A DNA stretch of 64,000 nt from Persicimonas caeni (GCF_006517175.1 NZ_CP041186.1:372001-436000); one strand, 5' to 3'; positions 25,860-35,255 are shown, counted from the first letter of the stretch. Made by a program: numbers and translations. The notes: generated from the sequence alone by a model not told the origin.

Positions 25860-27532
25860 TGGACACCACTGCACTCGTTCCAGCCTATACACCCCCGCAG
25901 CCGGCCAACGAGAAGGCGCGGCTGCAGGCCCTCGAGCGCTACAAGATCCTCGACACCGCCCCTGAGGAAGCGTTCGACAATATCGTGGAGGTCACCACGA
26001 TCATGTTCGATGCGCCCATCGGACTCATCACTTTCCTCGACGAGAGCCGTCAATGGTTCAAGGCCAGGCGCGGCATCAATCTGACGAGCAGCGAGCGGCG
26101 TATTGCGTTCTGCGCCTCCACCATCTTGGAGTCGAACGGCTTCATCGTGCCCGACACCCTCGACGACCCGCGGTTTCGGTACAATCCGTTCGTCTCAGGG
26201 GCGCCGTTCTTGCGGTTCTACGGCGGAGTGCCGCTGGTGTCGGCCGACGGATATGCCGTCGGGTCATTGGGGGTCGGAGACGTACGGCCACGCCACAATT
26301 TTGGCACCGAGCAACTCGACCGCCTCACCAAGCTCGCGAAGCTGGTCATGGATCAGGTCGAATTGCGCCTGCTGCAAGCACGTCTGCGCTCTGAGAAGCA
26401 GAAGCTACAATTCGCCATGACCAATGCGGGCATGGGCCATTGGATGTGGGATACAAGCTCCGACGACTTCGAGTTACCCAACACGATCGCGTCGCTGCTC
26501 ACCCGCCACGACCACCCCGTGAGTATCGGGCTGCACGAGGCCCCGGAGGACTTCCTCGAGTTGGTCCATGGCCACGACCGCGCTCGTATCCGTCGGCTGT
26601 TCATCGAGCTGAGACACGAGCGTGTGCCGATTTCGGCGACCTTTCGCATCGTGCTGCACGACGAGGTCTATTGGGTGGAGGTCAGCGCCGACTACTCACC
26701 TGACGACCCGCAATTGATCATCGGCACCGCCCGCGACGTCACAGATACCGAGAGGCTCAGAAACCAGGCGCTTCGCGCCGACCGATTGCACGCTCTGAGC
26801 CGGCTGGGCGCCGGGGTGGCCCACGAGATCAACAATCCGCTGTCGGTCATCTCGACCAATCTGTATCTGCTGGCCACCTGGTACAAGCGAAACCGCGAAT
26901 GGGTGACCGAAAAAGACCGCGAGTACGTCGACAAGCTCATCAGCATGGCCCAGCGCGGCGCCGAGCGCGTCGAGCACGTGGTCGACGCGATGCTGGAGTT
27001 GAGCCGCCCCGAAGAGACGGGTGAAGAGCGCACCGACCCGCGCGCAGTGCTCGAGTCGGTCGTACACCTGGTCCAGTCCGAGGTCCCCCCGGACTGCGCG
27101 CTGCACGCCGACCTGGAGCAAACGCCCACCGTACGCGGTCGGGCGAGCACGCTCACGCAGGTTTTCGTCAGCTTGTTGGTCAACGCCATCGACGCGGTCG
27201 AGTCGAGCCCGCCGCGCCCCGGGGGGCACTCCATTTCCGTCAAGAGCCGCACTCAGGGTCTGGATCGAGTGCTCATCGAAATCAGCGACACGGGCCCGGG
27301 ACTGGGCGCCGAGCAGAGCGCCCAGATCTTCAACCCGTTCTTCACCACCAAGTCGCCCGGCAAGGGAACCGGGCTGGGGCTGGCGATTGCCCACAGCATC
27401 GTCGACTCGCTGGGCGGCGAGATCACCATCGAGACGTGCAACGGCTACGGGACCTCGGCGCGCGTCTCTCTACCGGTGGACCGACGTCCGCTGGCGGCGA
27501 AACCCACCGAGAACCGCCCATTTCTGCGCTGA
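25859..27532 (+). CDS. GAF-PAS sensor histidine kinase
   Basis: The protein has 557 residues and is soluble. GAF domain at about 20-165 (LERYKILDTAPEEAFDNIVE, FYGGVPLVSADGYAVGSLGV), PAS-like domain at about 185-300 (MWDTSSDDFELPN, IIGTARDVTD), phospho-acceptor His322 in GVAHEINNPLSV, then an HATPase with N box VNAIDAV, DTGPGLG and GKGTGLGLAI. This is an orphan kinase; no response regulator is adjacent. The ATG has no visible ribosome site because a palindromic element runs right up to it. The N-terminal family motif begins only 20 residues in, so the start is still likely correct. Confidence 0.92.
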   Translation: MDTTALVPAYTPPQPANEKARLQALERYKILDTAPEEAFDNIVEVTTIMFDAPIGLITFLDESRQWFKARRGINLTSSERRIAFCASTILESNGFIVPDTLDDPRFRYNPFVSGAPFLRFYGGVPLVSADGYAVGSLGVGDVRPRHNFGTEQLDRLTKLAKLVMDQVELRLLQARLRSEKQKLQFAMTNAGMGHWMWDTSSDDFELPNTIASLLTRHDHPVSIGLHEAPEDFLELVHGHDRARIRRLFIELRHERVPISATFRIVLHDEVYWVEVSADYSPDDPQLIIGTARDVTDTERLRNQALRADRLHALSRLGAGVAHEINNPLSVISTNLYLLATWYKRNREWVTEKDREYVDKLISMAQRGAERVEHVVDAMLELSRPEETGEERTDPRAVLESVVHLVQSEVPPDCALHADLEQTPTVRGRASTLTQVFVSLLVNAIDAVESSPPRPGGHSISVKSRTQGLDRVLIEISDTGPGLGAEQSAQIFNPFFTTKSPGKGTGLGLAIAHSIVDSLGGEITIETCNGYGTSARVSLPVDRRPLAAKPTENRPFLR

Positions 27533-27588
27533 TTCGCGCGTGGGACGCTCCGTTCCAGATGGACGGCGTCTCCCGAACCTGCCACGGC

Positions 27589-28101
27589 TCAATCGCTCTC
27601 GTCTTGCGAACCTTTGCGGGCCTTGTCCGCGAGCGGCACCGCAAAGTGCAGCTCGGTGTCCCAGGGGAAGCGAATCCAGGTATCTTGTGAAACCTCCCGC
27701 ACGCAGGTGTCGACCAGCGGTCGACCTTTGGGTTTGGCGTATACGGTGGCGAAGGTCGCCTTCGGCAGGCACTCGCGCACGGTGCGAGCGGTCTTGCCCG
27801 TATCGACCAGGTCGTCGATGAGGAGCATCCCCTCCCCGTCGCCTTCGGGCGCCTTGAGCACCTTGGCCTGCTCCGTCTGTTGCTGGCCCTGCTCGCCGTG
27901 GTAGCTCACCACGCAGATCGTATCGACCAGACGAATGCCGAGTTCGCGGGCGACGATGGACGCCGGGATGAGCCCGCCGCGCGTCACCGCCACGATGCCC
28001 TTGTAGGCGTCGCGGTCGAGCAACTCCTCACAGAGCCGACGCGCGTCTCGGTGAAACTCCTCCCAAGAGATATACAGGTCTTTGTGGTACTGCGGGCTCA
28101 C
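27589..28101 (-). CDS. gpt: Xanthine/guanine-type phosphoribosyltransferase
   Basis: The protein has 170 residues. GTG 28101 is chosen because GGAGG sits five bases upstream; a longer TTG start would place that site inside the gene. It is a type I phosphoribosyltransferase of purine salvage that joins xanthine, guanine or hypoxanthine to PRPP. The PRPP loop MLLIDDLVDTGKT is clear, and YKGIVAVTRGGLIPAS is the first-loop motif typical of Gpt. WIRFPWDTE near the C-terminus also fits XGPRT. It is cytosolic and monocistronic, and convergent with the histidine kinase gene. Confidence 0.88.
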   Translation of the reverse strand: MSPQYHKDLYISWEEFHRDARRLCEELLDRDAYKGIVAVTRGGLIPASIVARELGIRLVDTICVVSYHGEQGQQQTEQAKVLKAPEGDGEGMLLIDDLVDTGKTARTVRECLPKATFATVYAKPKGRPLVDTCVREVSQDTWIRFPWDTELHFAVPLADKARKGSQDESD

Positions 28102-28191
28102 TGACTCCTCCGGTCGCAAAGTGATCGCCCGGGCGGGCGGCGGTTACTCTTCAAATAGTGCGCGAGTTCGCAGGAGACAAGCGAGGTTCAC

Positions 28192-28971
28192 GTGAAGGCC
28201 AAAGAGACTCGAGGAAAGACTGCGCAGGGGCGGCTTCGTCTGCTCGACGACTACCTGGCGCGCTACGAGCGCGACCTTCTCGCGAAGCCTGACGATGCAG
28301 TCTTCGTCGACGTCGGGTTTGGCGAGTATCCGTGGACGACGCTCGAGGCTGCCAGGGCGTTTCGCGAGCTCAACCCCGAGCTTGCCGTCGTCGGGGTCGA
28401 AAACGACGCGCGCCGCGTCGAGAACGCCCGAGAATATGCCGACGCCGATACGCGGTTTGTTCTAGCGGGCTTCGAGCTCGCCGACACCATCGAACGCCCT
28501 GCCCGCCTGGTGCGCGCGATGAACGTGCTTCGTCAATACCCGTTCGACGAGGTCGACGACGCGCGCAGGCGCTGGTCGCAGGTGCTTTGCGGCGGAGGTC
28601 TGCTCGTCGAGGGAACCTCCGACAAGCACGGCCATATCCTGACCGCCTGGCTCTTCCGCCGACGCGGCGAGGAGGCCGAGCGCGAGGCGCTCGTCTTCGC
28701 CACCGACTTCGAGCGCGGGTTCGCGCCGATGATGTTCCGCGACTGGCTGCCTCGCGATATCCGTCGAAAGGCGCAACCCGGCACCGCGATCCGCGACTTT
28801 TTGGACACTTGGACCGAGGTATTCGACGAGGTGCGCGCCGAGGGAATCCGCCAGCCCGTGCAGGCGTTCGAGGCGAGCGTCGAGCGCCTCGCTTCGTGTC
28901 GCGAAGACGCCGTGGCCGATGCCTGGATGGCATCTCACGGCCACCTTGTCTGGCGCCCCCACCTGGCTTAG
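28192..28971 (+). CDS. Probable SAM-dependent methyltransferase
   Basis: The protein has 259 residues, GTG start with GCGAGG upstream. VFVDVGFGEYPWTTLEAARAF is the glycine-rich SAM-binding motif I. VVGVENDARRVENA is motif II, with an acidic residue for the ribose. MNVLRQYPFDEV and CGGGLLVEGTSDK follow as later Rossmann elements. It resembles a bacterial family annotated only as class I methyltransferase; the substrate is unknown. The gene is divergent from gpt and followed after 72 bp by the exonuclease III gene, so the two may share a transcript. Confidence 0.8.
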   Translation: MKAKETRGKTAQGRLRLLDDYLARYERDLLAKPDDAVFVDVGFGEYPWTTLEAARAFRELNPELAVVGVENDARRVENAREYADADTRFVLAGFELADTIERPARLVRAMNVLRQYPFDEVDDARRRWSQVLCGGGLLVEGTSDKHGHILTAWLFRRRGEEAEREALVFATDFERGFAPMMFRDWLPRDIRRKAQPGTAIRDFLDTWTEVFDEVRAEGIRQPVQAFEASVERLASCREDAVADAWMASHGHLVWRPHLA

Positions 28972-29043
28972 CGCCCCCTTGACGCCGAAGTCCAAAACGA
29001 CCAACCTCGCGCCGCTCACATTCCCCGCACCCGCTGTACCGAA

Positions 29044-29853
29044 ATGACGAAGTCGAACGACCTGCTGAATATCTACTCGTGGAACGTCAACGGCCTTCGC
29101 GCCTGCACCCGCAAGGGATTTGTCGACTGGCTGCACGGCTCCGACGCCCACATCGTGGGGGTCCAGGAGATCCGCGCGCTCGAAGAGCAACTCCCCAAGA
29201 AGGTGCGTGAGCCCGAGAACTGGCACACCCACTTCTTTCCGGCGGCCTCCAAGAAGGGCTATAGCGGCGTGGGGCTCTTCTCGACGGTCGAGCCCGATCA
29301 GGTGCTCACCTCGGTCGACGAGGAGCGCTTCGATCGTGAAGGCCGCGTCCAGATCGCCCAGTACGGCAAACTGAAGGTCCTCAACGTCTACTTCCCCAAC
29401 GGAAGCGGCAAGAATCGCGACCTGAGCCGCATCCCCTACAAGCTCGACTTCTACAACCACCTGCTCGACATGCTCCAGCCGGCGGTCGACCGCGGCGAGC
29501 GCATCATCGTGATGGGAGATTTCAACACCGCCCACAAAGAGATCGACCTGGCGCGGCCCAAGGACAACACCGAGACGAGCGGATTCCGGCCCGAGGAGCG
29601 CGAGGCGTTCGAAGATTGGCTCGACGCCGGCTGGACCGACACGTTCCGTCATTTCTGTGACGAGCCCGAGCGCTACACCTGGTGGACCTACCGGGGCAAC
29701 TGCCGCGAGCGAAACGTCGGCTGGCGCATCGACTATGCGCTCGCCTCGCCGGCTGCGATGGAGTTCGTCGTCGACGCCGACATCCACCACGACGTGATGG
29801 GCTCGGACCACTGTCCGCTGAGCGTCACGCTTCGACGCGACGTGCTCGGTTGA
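29044..29853 (+). CDS. xth: Exodeoxyribonuclease III (AP endonuclease)
   Basis: The protein has 269 residues, the typical size. It cleaves DNA at abasic sites and removes 3' blocks in base excision repair. Motifs in order: YSWNVNGLRA with the metal-binding Asn, VQEIRA with the catalytic Glu, YFPNGSG with the conserved Tyr, MGDFNTAHKEIDL with the active Asp and Asn, then WRIDYALAS and SDHCPLSV with the catalytic Asp-His pair. IRA replaces the usual TKA after the Glu, a mild variation. The ExoIII subfamily (not EEP phosphatase) is supported by ARPKDN and by DTFRHF. Confidence 0.95.
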   Translation: MTKSNDLLNIYSWNVNGLRACTRKGFVDWLHGSDAHIVGVQEIRALEEQLPKKVREPENWHTHFFPAASKKGYSGVGLFSTVEPDQVLTSVDEERFDREGRVQIAQYGKLKVLNVYFPNGSGKNRDLSRIPYKLDFYNHLLDMLQPAVDRGERIIVMGDFNTAHKEIDLARPKDNTETSGFRPEEREAFEDWLDAGWTDTFRHFCDEPERYTWWTYRGNCRERNVGWRIDYALASPAAMEFVVDADIHHDVMGSDHCPLSVTLRRDVLG

Positions 29854-29877
29854 GCGAGTTCCACAGACTGACGCCCG

Positions 29878-31347
29878 TTATTGGACCAACAGGTATGCGA
29901 TCGCATCCCGGCTCGGATCGTACACCGCCACGTGCGGGGTACGCGTCGCGTCGAGCGCGATGCGCGGGTAGAACGCGCGGTCGACGCCGGGAAGCTGGTG
30001 GTGCTCCCACTGCGCGCCGTTCCAGCGTGCGTAGTACAACGGGTTGTCGGTCTGGGTGGCACCCTGTGCCATGTAGACGACGTGAGGGTCGCCGAGGGAG
30101 TCGACCGCCACATCCGGCGAGTAGCCGTGGGCGGGATCGGCGACGATGAGATCGTCTCGCCAGGTTTGGGCCTCGCGTCGAAGCAGGCGCAGCCCGTCGT
30201 TGGTCTCCTTGTGGTAGGCCACGACCGGCTGGTTGGCTGCGTCCACGGCCATCCCGTGCACCTGAGAGACGCCCTGCCCCACGGTTTCGTACGCCCAAGT
30301 TCCCGCGTTGCGCTCGGCCAAGACCACTGTCTTGTCGAGACCAATATGGAACGAGGCGACGGGTCGACCGTCGCTGGTCGCGTCGAGGTTGACCCACACG
30401 GGCGGATTCTGCGCGGGAAGCGTTAGGTACTCGTCGCTGCGCTGCCCCTGCGCGTTGTGGGTGGCGTAGAGCACCTCGGCGCCGTAATCGATCAACGCGA
30501 CCATGTGGATGGTCCCCTGATCGTCCGCCACAATGTCGACATAGCCCACCGATCCCGGACTCGCCAACAGGCTGTGCGACTGCCATCCCGACTGATCTCG
30601 CCAAAAATGAGTCAGCATCTGGTAGCGCCCCACGATGATATGAGGTGTGTCGTCAGGCGCGTAGGCCATCCGGATATTCGTCGACAAGCTGTTGGAGACC
30701 GATCCCACTTCTTGGCTCAACCACTGCCCGTTGATCGACTGTGCGAATTCGATCTTGTCGGTGTCTCCGTCCACAAACGCGATCGCCGGCGCGCCGGTGG
30801 AGTCGACCGCGATGTCGAAGCGGTTGTGGCTGTACGAGACGCTCGAGAAGCTGTCTTGCTGGGTGACGCTGTTGCAGCATGCGGGCACGCACACAGGTTC
30901 CCGGTCGTGGCACCGCCCGCCATTGGCACAATCATTGTCGGAGAGGCAGCCGACACACTGTCCGGTGCTCGGGTCGCAGACCCCGTCGGCGCAGTCGACG
31001 CTGGCGCAAGGGTCCGTAGAACCGCTATCGGCGTCTGATGCGCCGCTATCTTGCTGTCCGGAGTCCGAACCCGAGGGGCCTGAATCCGCCCCCGTGTCGA
31101 GCAGGGCGGCGTCCAAACGCGTGTCAGTGGCCGTGTCGGTCGTGTCGAGGCTGACGTCTACGCCGCCGTCGGAAGCGTCGGAAGCCCCGCTCCAAGTGTC
31201 GCGGCCGGTCTGCTCGTCGTCATCCCGCGCATCCTCCTCAGTCTGGGCAGCATTCTGCGGACCGATATCACCCGAGGCACACGCGCTCGCGCCAAGCGTC
31301 CATACCATCGAGACAACGAATAAGACGACAATCCGGAGTGACTTCAC
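29878..31347 (-). CDS. Lipoprotein with Asp/Ser-rich linker and beta-propeller-like repeats
   Basis: The protein has 489 residues, GTG 31347 with GAGGAG seven bases upstream. A signal sequence VVLFVVSMVWTLGASAC is followed by a linker of about 100 residues rich in Asp, Ser, Thr and Gly. A small Cys-rich unit comes next (CADGVCDPSTGQCVGCLSDN). The last 320 residues hold regular repeats with VDSTGAPAIAFVD, YAPDDTPHIIVG and VDSLGDPHVVYM, the pattern of a sialidase-like or six-bladed propeller. Ligand binding at the outer surface is inferred. It is convergent with the exonuclease gene. Confidence 0.85.
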   Translation of the reverse strand: MKSLRIVVLFVVSMVWTLGASACASGDIGPQNAAQTEEDARDDDEQTGRDTWSGASDASDGGVDVSLDTTDTATDTRLDAALLDTGADSGPSGSDSGQQDSGASDADSGSTDPCASVDCADGVCDPSTGQCVGCLSDNDCANGGRCHDREPVCVPACCNSVTQQDSFSSVSYSHNRFDIAVDSTGAPAIAFVDGDTDKIEFAQSINGQWLSQEVGSVSNSLSTNIRMAYAPDDTPHIIVGRYQMLTHFWRDQSGWQSHSLLASPGSVGYVDIVADDQGTIHMVALIDYGAEVLYATHNAQGQRSDEYLTLPAQNPPVWVNLDATSDGRPVASFHIGLDKTVVLAERNAGTWAYETVGQGVSQVHGMAVDAANQPVVAYHKETNDGLRLLRREAQTWRDDLIVADPAHGYSPDVAVDSLGDPHVVYMAQGATQTDNPLYYARWNGAQWEHHQLPGVDRAFYPRIALDATRTPHVAVYDPSRDAIAYLLVQ

Positions 31348-31547
31348 GGGACGCTCCTCATCGAAGGCGCGGAAACAGCTGATTGGTGTGGCAATGTCTT
31401 GGAGGAAATGTACCAAGCCGCCACCTCCCCGGCAAACTGCAGAAGACCTGCGCGCCCCCCGAGTCGGTGTTTAGCTTTGCATTGACGCACTCGATCCGCG
31501 GAAATCTCCGCCACACAAAGCTCCATCGACAGCCTGTGGAACCGTCT

Positions 31548-32108
31548 ATGACCACTCGAGCGCACGAGTCCGGAACCCTCGACAACCGAAACCAAGCCAA
31601 TCGCGAGCAGAAGAGAAACCCGGAGTGGACAGGGGAACTCGGACGAGAGCCCCTGCCGCTAAAGGGCTACGCCGCCCTGCTCTCCATCTACGGCACCGGA
31701 GTCACCAGCATCTTTAGCTGGGCGGTGCGCAACGAGCGCACGCTCGACAAGGTCTCCTATGCAGACCTCGTCGTTTTGGCGATGGGAAGTCAGAAGCTCG
31801 CGCGAATGGCGAGCAAGGATCGTGTGGGTACGCTCATTCGTCAGCCCTTTACCGAATACGACGGCACCGACGGCGCGCTGCCCGGCGAGGCGAGCGAGAG
31901 CGCACGCCGCGACCGAGGCCCGCTAGTCCAGGCAATCGGCGAGCTGCTGTGCTGCCCGTACTGCACCACAACGTGGGCGGCGACGGCGGTCTTCGGCACC
32001 TACTTGGCCAACCGCAAGCTCGGGCGCACGCTGGCGATGTTTCTGTCGACGGTCGGCATGGCCGACGTGGTGCAACGGCTCTACCACGACGTGCTCAGCC
32101 ACAGGTAG
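31548..32108 (+). CDS. DUF1360 domain membrane protein
   Basis: The protein has 186 residues from ATG 31548; a longer frame upstream is rejected because it overlaps the divergent promoter. DUF1360 markers are LLSIYGTGVTSIF near residue 43, YADLVVLAMGSQKLARMAS, then ELLCCPYCTTTWAATAVF with the conserved CPxC. The family is a small membrane protein linked to sporulation in Firmicutes but of unknown function in proteobacteria. Two to three membrane segments are expected. The polar first 35 residues are probably a cytoplasmic tail. Confidence 0.85.
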   Translation: MTTRAHESGTLDNRNQANREQKRNPEWTGELGREPLPLKGYAALLSIYGTGVTSIFSWAVRNERTLDKVSYADLVVLAMGSQKLARMASKDRVGTLIRQPFTEYDGTDGALPGEASESARRDRGPLVQAIGELLCCPYCTTTWAATAVFGTYLANRKLGRTLAMFLSTVGMADVVQRLYHDVLSHR

Positions 32109-32121
32109 CCACTGAAATCGT

Positions 32122-32376
32122 CTACAGCGAGCCGTCTTCACCGTCGGCGCATTCACCGCGCTCGGCCAACTTCTCCTTGGCCTTGCGCGACTTCCACATG
32201 CCGACGCCGACCATCGCCGGCGCGACGAAAAAGCACAGCGGACACGTCGCGCCGATGAGCGCCAGCGAGCCAGCGCCGAAGACACCGACGCCGATGCCCA
32301 TCTTGATATTGCGCTTGCCTTCGGCGAGCTGATCTTCGTACGAATCCCAATTAACCTTCAGCGTGCTCTCACTCAT
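32122..32376 (-). CDS. Small two-helix membrane protein
   Basis: The protein has 84 residues with AAGGAG upstream of the ATG. The central segment (MGIGVGVFGAGSLALIGATC then PLCFFVAPAMVGVGMWKSR) makes a hairpin of two hydrophobic helices with a Cys pair CPLC at the turn. The N-terminus is acidic and the C-terminus charged and cytoplasmic. No family is recognised. It is convergent with the DUF1360 gene, which also carries a CPxC motif in a membrane context. Confidence 0.75.
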   Translation of the reverse strand: MSESTLKVNWDSYEDQLAEGKRNIKMGIGVGVFGAGSLALIGATCPLCFFVAPAMVGVGMWKSRKAKEKLAERGECADGEDGSL

Positions 32377-32452
32377 CGCAAAAACTCCTTCTTTTCGTTG
32401 TTTCTCGAAGTAAACGGACGAGTAGAAGAAGTCATTCCCGCACCTCGAACAA

Positions 32453-33472
32453 TCATTGGTTGCTGGCGATCAACACCTCGGAGACGGGACGCCGCGGCGA
32501 GCGCTTCTCTTCACGCTCGGCGTGGCCAAGTCGGAAGGCTACCTGCGGCACCTGGTCCGTAAACTCGAGCGACGAGATGAGCTCCTCTTTGAGCTCGGGA
32601 AGCTGCAAGACTTGGTTCATCGGCTGCATCGCCAGACCGAGCGCCGCGGCTTCGAGCCAGATACGCTCGAATACTTGCCCGCAGCGAATCTGCGCGCGCC
32701 GGTCATGGTCGTTCGAACAGATGAACGCAAAGATGGGCGCACTCTCGAAAGCACGCGCGTCGGTCTTGGCCGTGCCCTTACCCATGTCGAGATATGTCAC
32801 CGCGAACTTGCTGATCTTGGCCATCAGCCATGAGTTGCCGAACGCCCCTTCCCCGATCCAGTGACCCAGCTCTCGGCGCCACTCGGGGTCGGCGAATTGG
32901 AGCGCATCGGCGCGCAGCGTCAGCTCTTCGATGCGCTGACGCTTGGCTTCGTCGGCGAAGAGGCGCAGCTCGACGTCATCCTCGGCCACACAGGCGGCGA
33001 GCGCGACGACCTCCTCGTCAGTGACCGGTGTGCGATCGTAGGGTTGGTGGTTGGTCTGGCGAACCTTGATGGCCTCGAAGTGTTCGGCCGACCGAACGTC
33101 GGAAGACTCGCCGGATGCCGAAAACTCGACGACCGCAGCAAGTGTCTCGTCGGACGACTCGGGCATGTACCGGGTGGTATGCCCCAAACCGAAGTGCTCG
33201 GCGGCGACCAACAAGTTTTCCAGGGCGCAGCCCAAGCTGACGTACAGCTCACGTTTGTCGGCGTCGGCCACCTTCAGCCATCGGCTGGTGTCGGCGAAAA
33301 GACGCACTCGATTCCCCTCGACGGCGAATTTCCACGGCTCGGAGTTGTGGCTCGACGGAGCGAGCGCGGCATAACCGAGCAGAAACCGAAGTTTGTCTTC
33401 CAAGGGTCGATCGACGGGAAACGCTTCGGCGTCGATCTCCCAAGGGCTCGAAGTGGGTTCGTACGGTGTCAT
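32453..33472 (-). CDS. Acg-type nitroreductase family protein
   Basis: The protein has 339 residues, ATG 33472 with GAGGAG upstream. It has the double-length nitroreductase-like layout of the Acg family: LLGYAALAPSSHNSEPWKF at residue 35 (FMN-binding Ser-His-Asn), LYVSLGCALENLLVAAEHFG, and a C-terminal FERIWLEAAALGLAMQPMNQ. Acg proteins of mycobacteria sequester FMN and respond to nitric oxide and low oxygen. The truncated haemoglobin gene lies just upstream, divergent, so a shared nitrosative or low-oxygen role is inferred. No signal peptide is present. Confidence 0.88.
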   Translation of the reverse strand: MTPYEPTSSPWEIDAEAFPVDRPLEDKLRFLLGYAALAPSSHNSEPWKFAVEGNRVRLFADTSRWLKVADADKRELYVSLGCALENLLVAAEHFGLGHTTRYMPESSDETLAAVVEFSASGESSDVRSAEHFEAIKVRQTNHQPYDRTPVTDEEVVALAACVAEDDVELRLFADEAKRQRIEELTLRADALQFADPEWRRELGHWIGEGAFGNSWLMAKISKFAVTYLDMGKGTAKTDARAFESAPIFAFICSNDHDRRAQIRCGQVFERIWLEAAALGLAMQPMNQVLQLPELKEELISSLEFTDQVPQVAFRLGHAEREEKRSPRRPVSEVLIASNQ

Positions 33473-33624
33473 GGCAGTTCTCCTCGAAAAAGTTATCTTC
33501 GAGGGGCAAAGTACGCGCATGACGTCGAGCGACAATCCATTCGGGCGCTTTGCTTTGACGAGATCTTTCGAGTGTGATTTTTTGGCGCTGTCAGCACGAG
33601 ACTTCAGCAAGGACCGATGTACCG

Positions 33625-34014
33625 ATGACTCCCGAAGAACCGACCCCCTACGACCTCATCGGCGGCGAAGAAGGCGTGCGGCGCCTGGTCGACCGCTTTT
33701 ACGACTTGATGGACGAGCTCGACGAAGTCACCGCGCTGCGCGACATGCACGCCAAGAGCCTGAAGGTCTCGCGCGAGAAGCTGTTCATGTTCATGTCCGG
33801 CTGGCTCGGTGGCCCGGCGCTGTACGTCGAAAAGTACGGCCATCCCATGCTGCGCGGGCGGCATATGCCGTTCGCCATCGACCAAGAGGCGCGCGACCAA
33901 TGGATGCTGTGCATGAGCCGCGCGCTCGAGGAGACGGTCGAGGACGAAGACCTGCGCCGTTATATCGACGTGTCGATCGGCCGTGTCGCCGACCATATGC
34001 GCAATCAGTTCTGA
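33625..34014 (+). CDS. Truncated haemoglobin, group II
   Basis: The protein has 129 residues, ATG 33625 with AAGGA upstream. The group II signature is clear: YDLIGGEEGVRRLVDRFYDL at the A/B helices, MHAKSLKVSREKLFMFMSGWLGGP with Trp, and YGHPMLRGRHMPFAI holding the proximal His at the F helix. Group II globins bind oxygen and detoxify nitric oxide or peroxide. The gene is divergent from the Acg-type nitroreductase (152 bp between starts) and its stop overlaps the MFS gene end by 10 bp tail to tail. Confidence 0.95.
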   Translation: MTPEEPTPYDLIGGEEGVRRLVDRFYDLMDELDEVTALRDMHAKSLKVSREKLFMFMSGWLGGPALYVEKYGHPMLRGRHMPFAIDQEARDQWMLCMSRALEETVEDEDLRRYIDVSIGRVADHMRNQF

Positions 34015-35255
34015 GTGCGTTTGCCGTTCAGCTCGACCAGCGGCAGCAAGCCCGCGAGCACCAGCCAGCCTGCCCCGCCGACGACCACCGCGACCACCAG
34101 GAGCTCCGAGAGCACCGGCCAGTGATCGACGCCGGCGTCACCGGCGACCAGGGACAAGCCGGCCAAAAGGCCGGTAAAGCCGAGTCGTCCGGCCAAACTC
34201 TGGATAGACAGGTAGGTGGCGCGCTCCTCCTGGGGGATGCGCGGCGTCACCGCCGCGTTGAGCGGCGCCTTGTACAGACCGCTGGGCACCCCGCGAAGCA
34301 GGATCAAAACGACCACCGCAGCGTGCAGCACCAGGGCCATCGAGCCGATGATGGCCAGCTGAATCACGGCCGCCAACAGGAGCGTGCGCCCCGTGCCGAG
34401 ACGCTTGTCGATGCGCGCGCTCCGACGCGCAAACCATGCACCGATGAGCGTGGCCACCGCCATATGCGCGCCGGCCGCCAGCGCAGTGTGCTCGCCCAGT
34501 CCCACTTGCGTGCCGAGCACGTCCAGATAGGGCTGATAGAACTCGTAGGGCACATGGTTGATGACGACCGCGAGCACGGCAAAGCCGAAGAGCCAGGCGA
34601 GCTGCGGCTGTTTGAGGTGGGCCAGGCAGTGGGCGATCTGGTGGACGAAGTCGCTGGCTTCTGCCTCTCTGTGCTCGGGCTCTGCAAAGGAGAAGACAAG
34701 CCCCAGGGCCACGACGGCCGTCAGCGCGCTCGCGCCGTAGGCGTAGCTCAAGTCGACGGAGGCGACCGCCCCGCCCAAGAGCGCAGCCGCGCCCGTCGCC
34801 ACGAGCGAGTTGCGGGCCACGATCGCCTCGCGCTCCTCGTACTCGACGGCGCGACCGAGCGTGGCCAGCGAATCGTAGTGAAACGACGTGTCCGTGCCGC
34901 TGTTGAAGGCGATACCGGCGGCCAAGAGCACCTGGGCGAGCGCAAACGCCGCAAATCCCGCCCCGAAAAAGAAGAGCAGATACGCCGCGATCAGCAAAAC
35001 CGAGGAAGTCAGAAGCGTGGTGCGCCGGCCCACTCGGTCGGAGAAATAGCCAGACGGCACCTCCAAGAGCACCACCGCGGCATAGTAAACCCCCTCGAGT
35101 TGCAGGACACGCGACAGCGGCAGGTGGGCGCCGAAGTACAAGAAGAAGACCGGCATCCAGAAGAACGCGTTGAAGAACGCGGCGTACCACGGGTAGAGGC
35201 GGATATTCCGCTCCATCCGTGTGATCGCGCCTTGGGTCGCGTGGTCGTCGGTCAT
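34005..35255 (-). CDS. MFS transporter
   Basis: The protein has 416 residues from ATG 35255. About twelve membrane helices are visible. The cytoplasmic loop between helices 2 and 3 has the MFS motif as SGYFSDRVGRRTTLL. In the second half the loop ARIDKRLGTGRTLLL is the weaker repeat. Helices contain few charges, and GLYKAPLNAAVTPRIPQEERATYLSI is a family-typical loop. Drug or sugar efflux cannot be told apart. It is divergent from the BlaI gene (137 bp between starts), so it might respond to the same repressor; its end overlaps the globin gene. Confidence 0.9.
   Translation of the reverse strand: MTDDHATQGAITRMERNIRLYPWYAAFFNAFFWMPVFFLYFGAHLPLSRVLQLEGVYYAAVVLLEVPSGYFSDRVGRRTTLLTSSVLLIAAYLLFFFGAGFAAFALAQVLLAAGIAFNSGTDTSFHYDSLATLGRAVEYEEREAIVARNSLVATGAAALLGGAVASVDLSYAYGASALTAVVALGLVFSFAEPEHREAEASDFVHQIAHCLAHLKQPQLAWLFGFAVLAVVINHVPYEFYQPYLDVLGTQVGLGEHTALAAGAHMAVATLIGAWFARRSARIDKRLGTGRTLLLAAVIQLAIIGSMALVLHAAVVVLILLRGVPSGLYKAPLNAAVTPRIPQEERATYLSIQSLAGRLGFTGLLAGLSLVAGDAGVDHWPVLSELLVVAVVVGGAGWLVLAGLLPLVELNGKRTQN

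Noticed and set aside
29044-29853. Exonuclease III with a QE-IRA variant suspected inactive
   Set aside because: All catalytic residues (Asn, Glu, Tyr, Asp/Asn, Asp-His) are present; the change is next to, not in, the active site.
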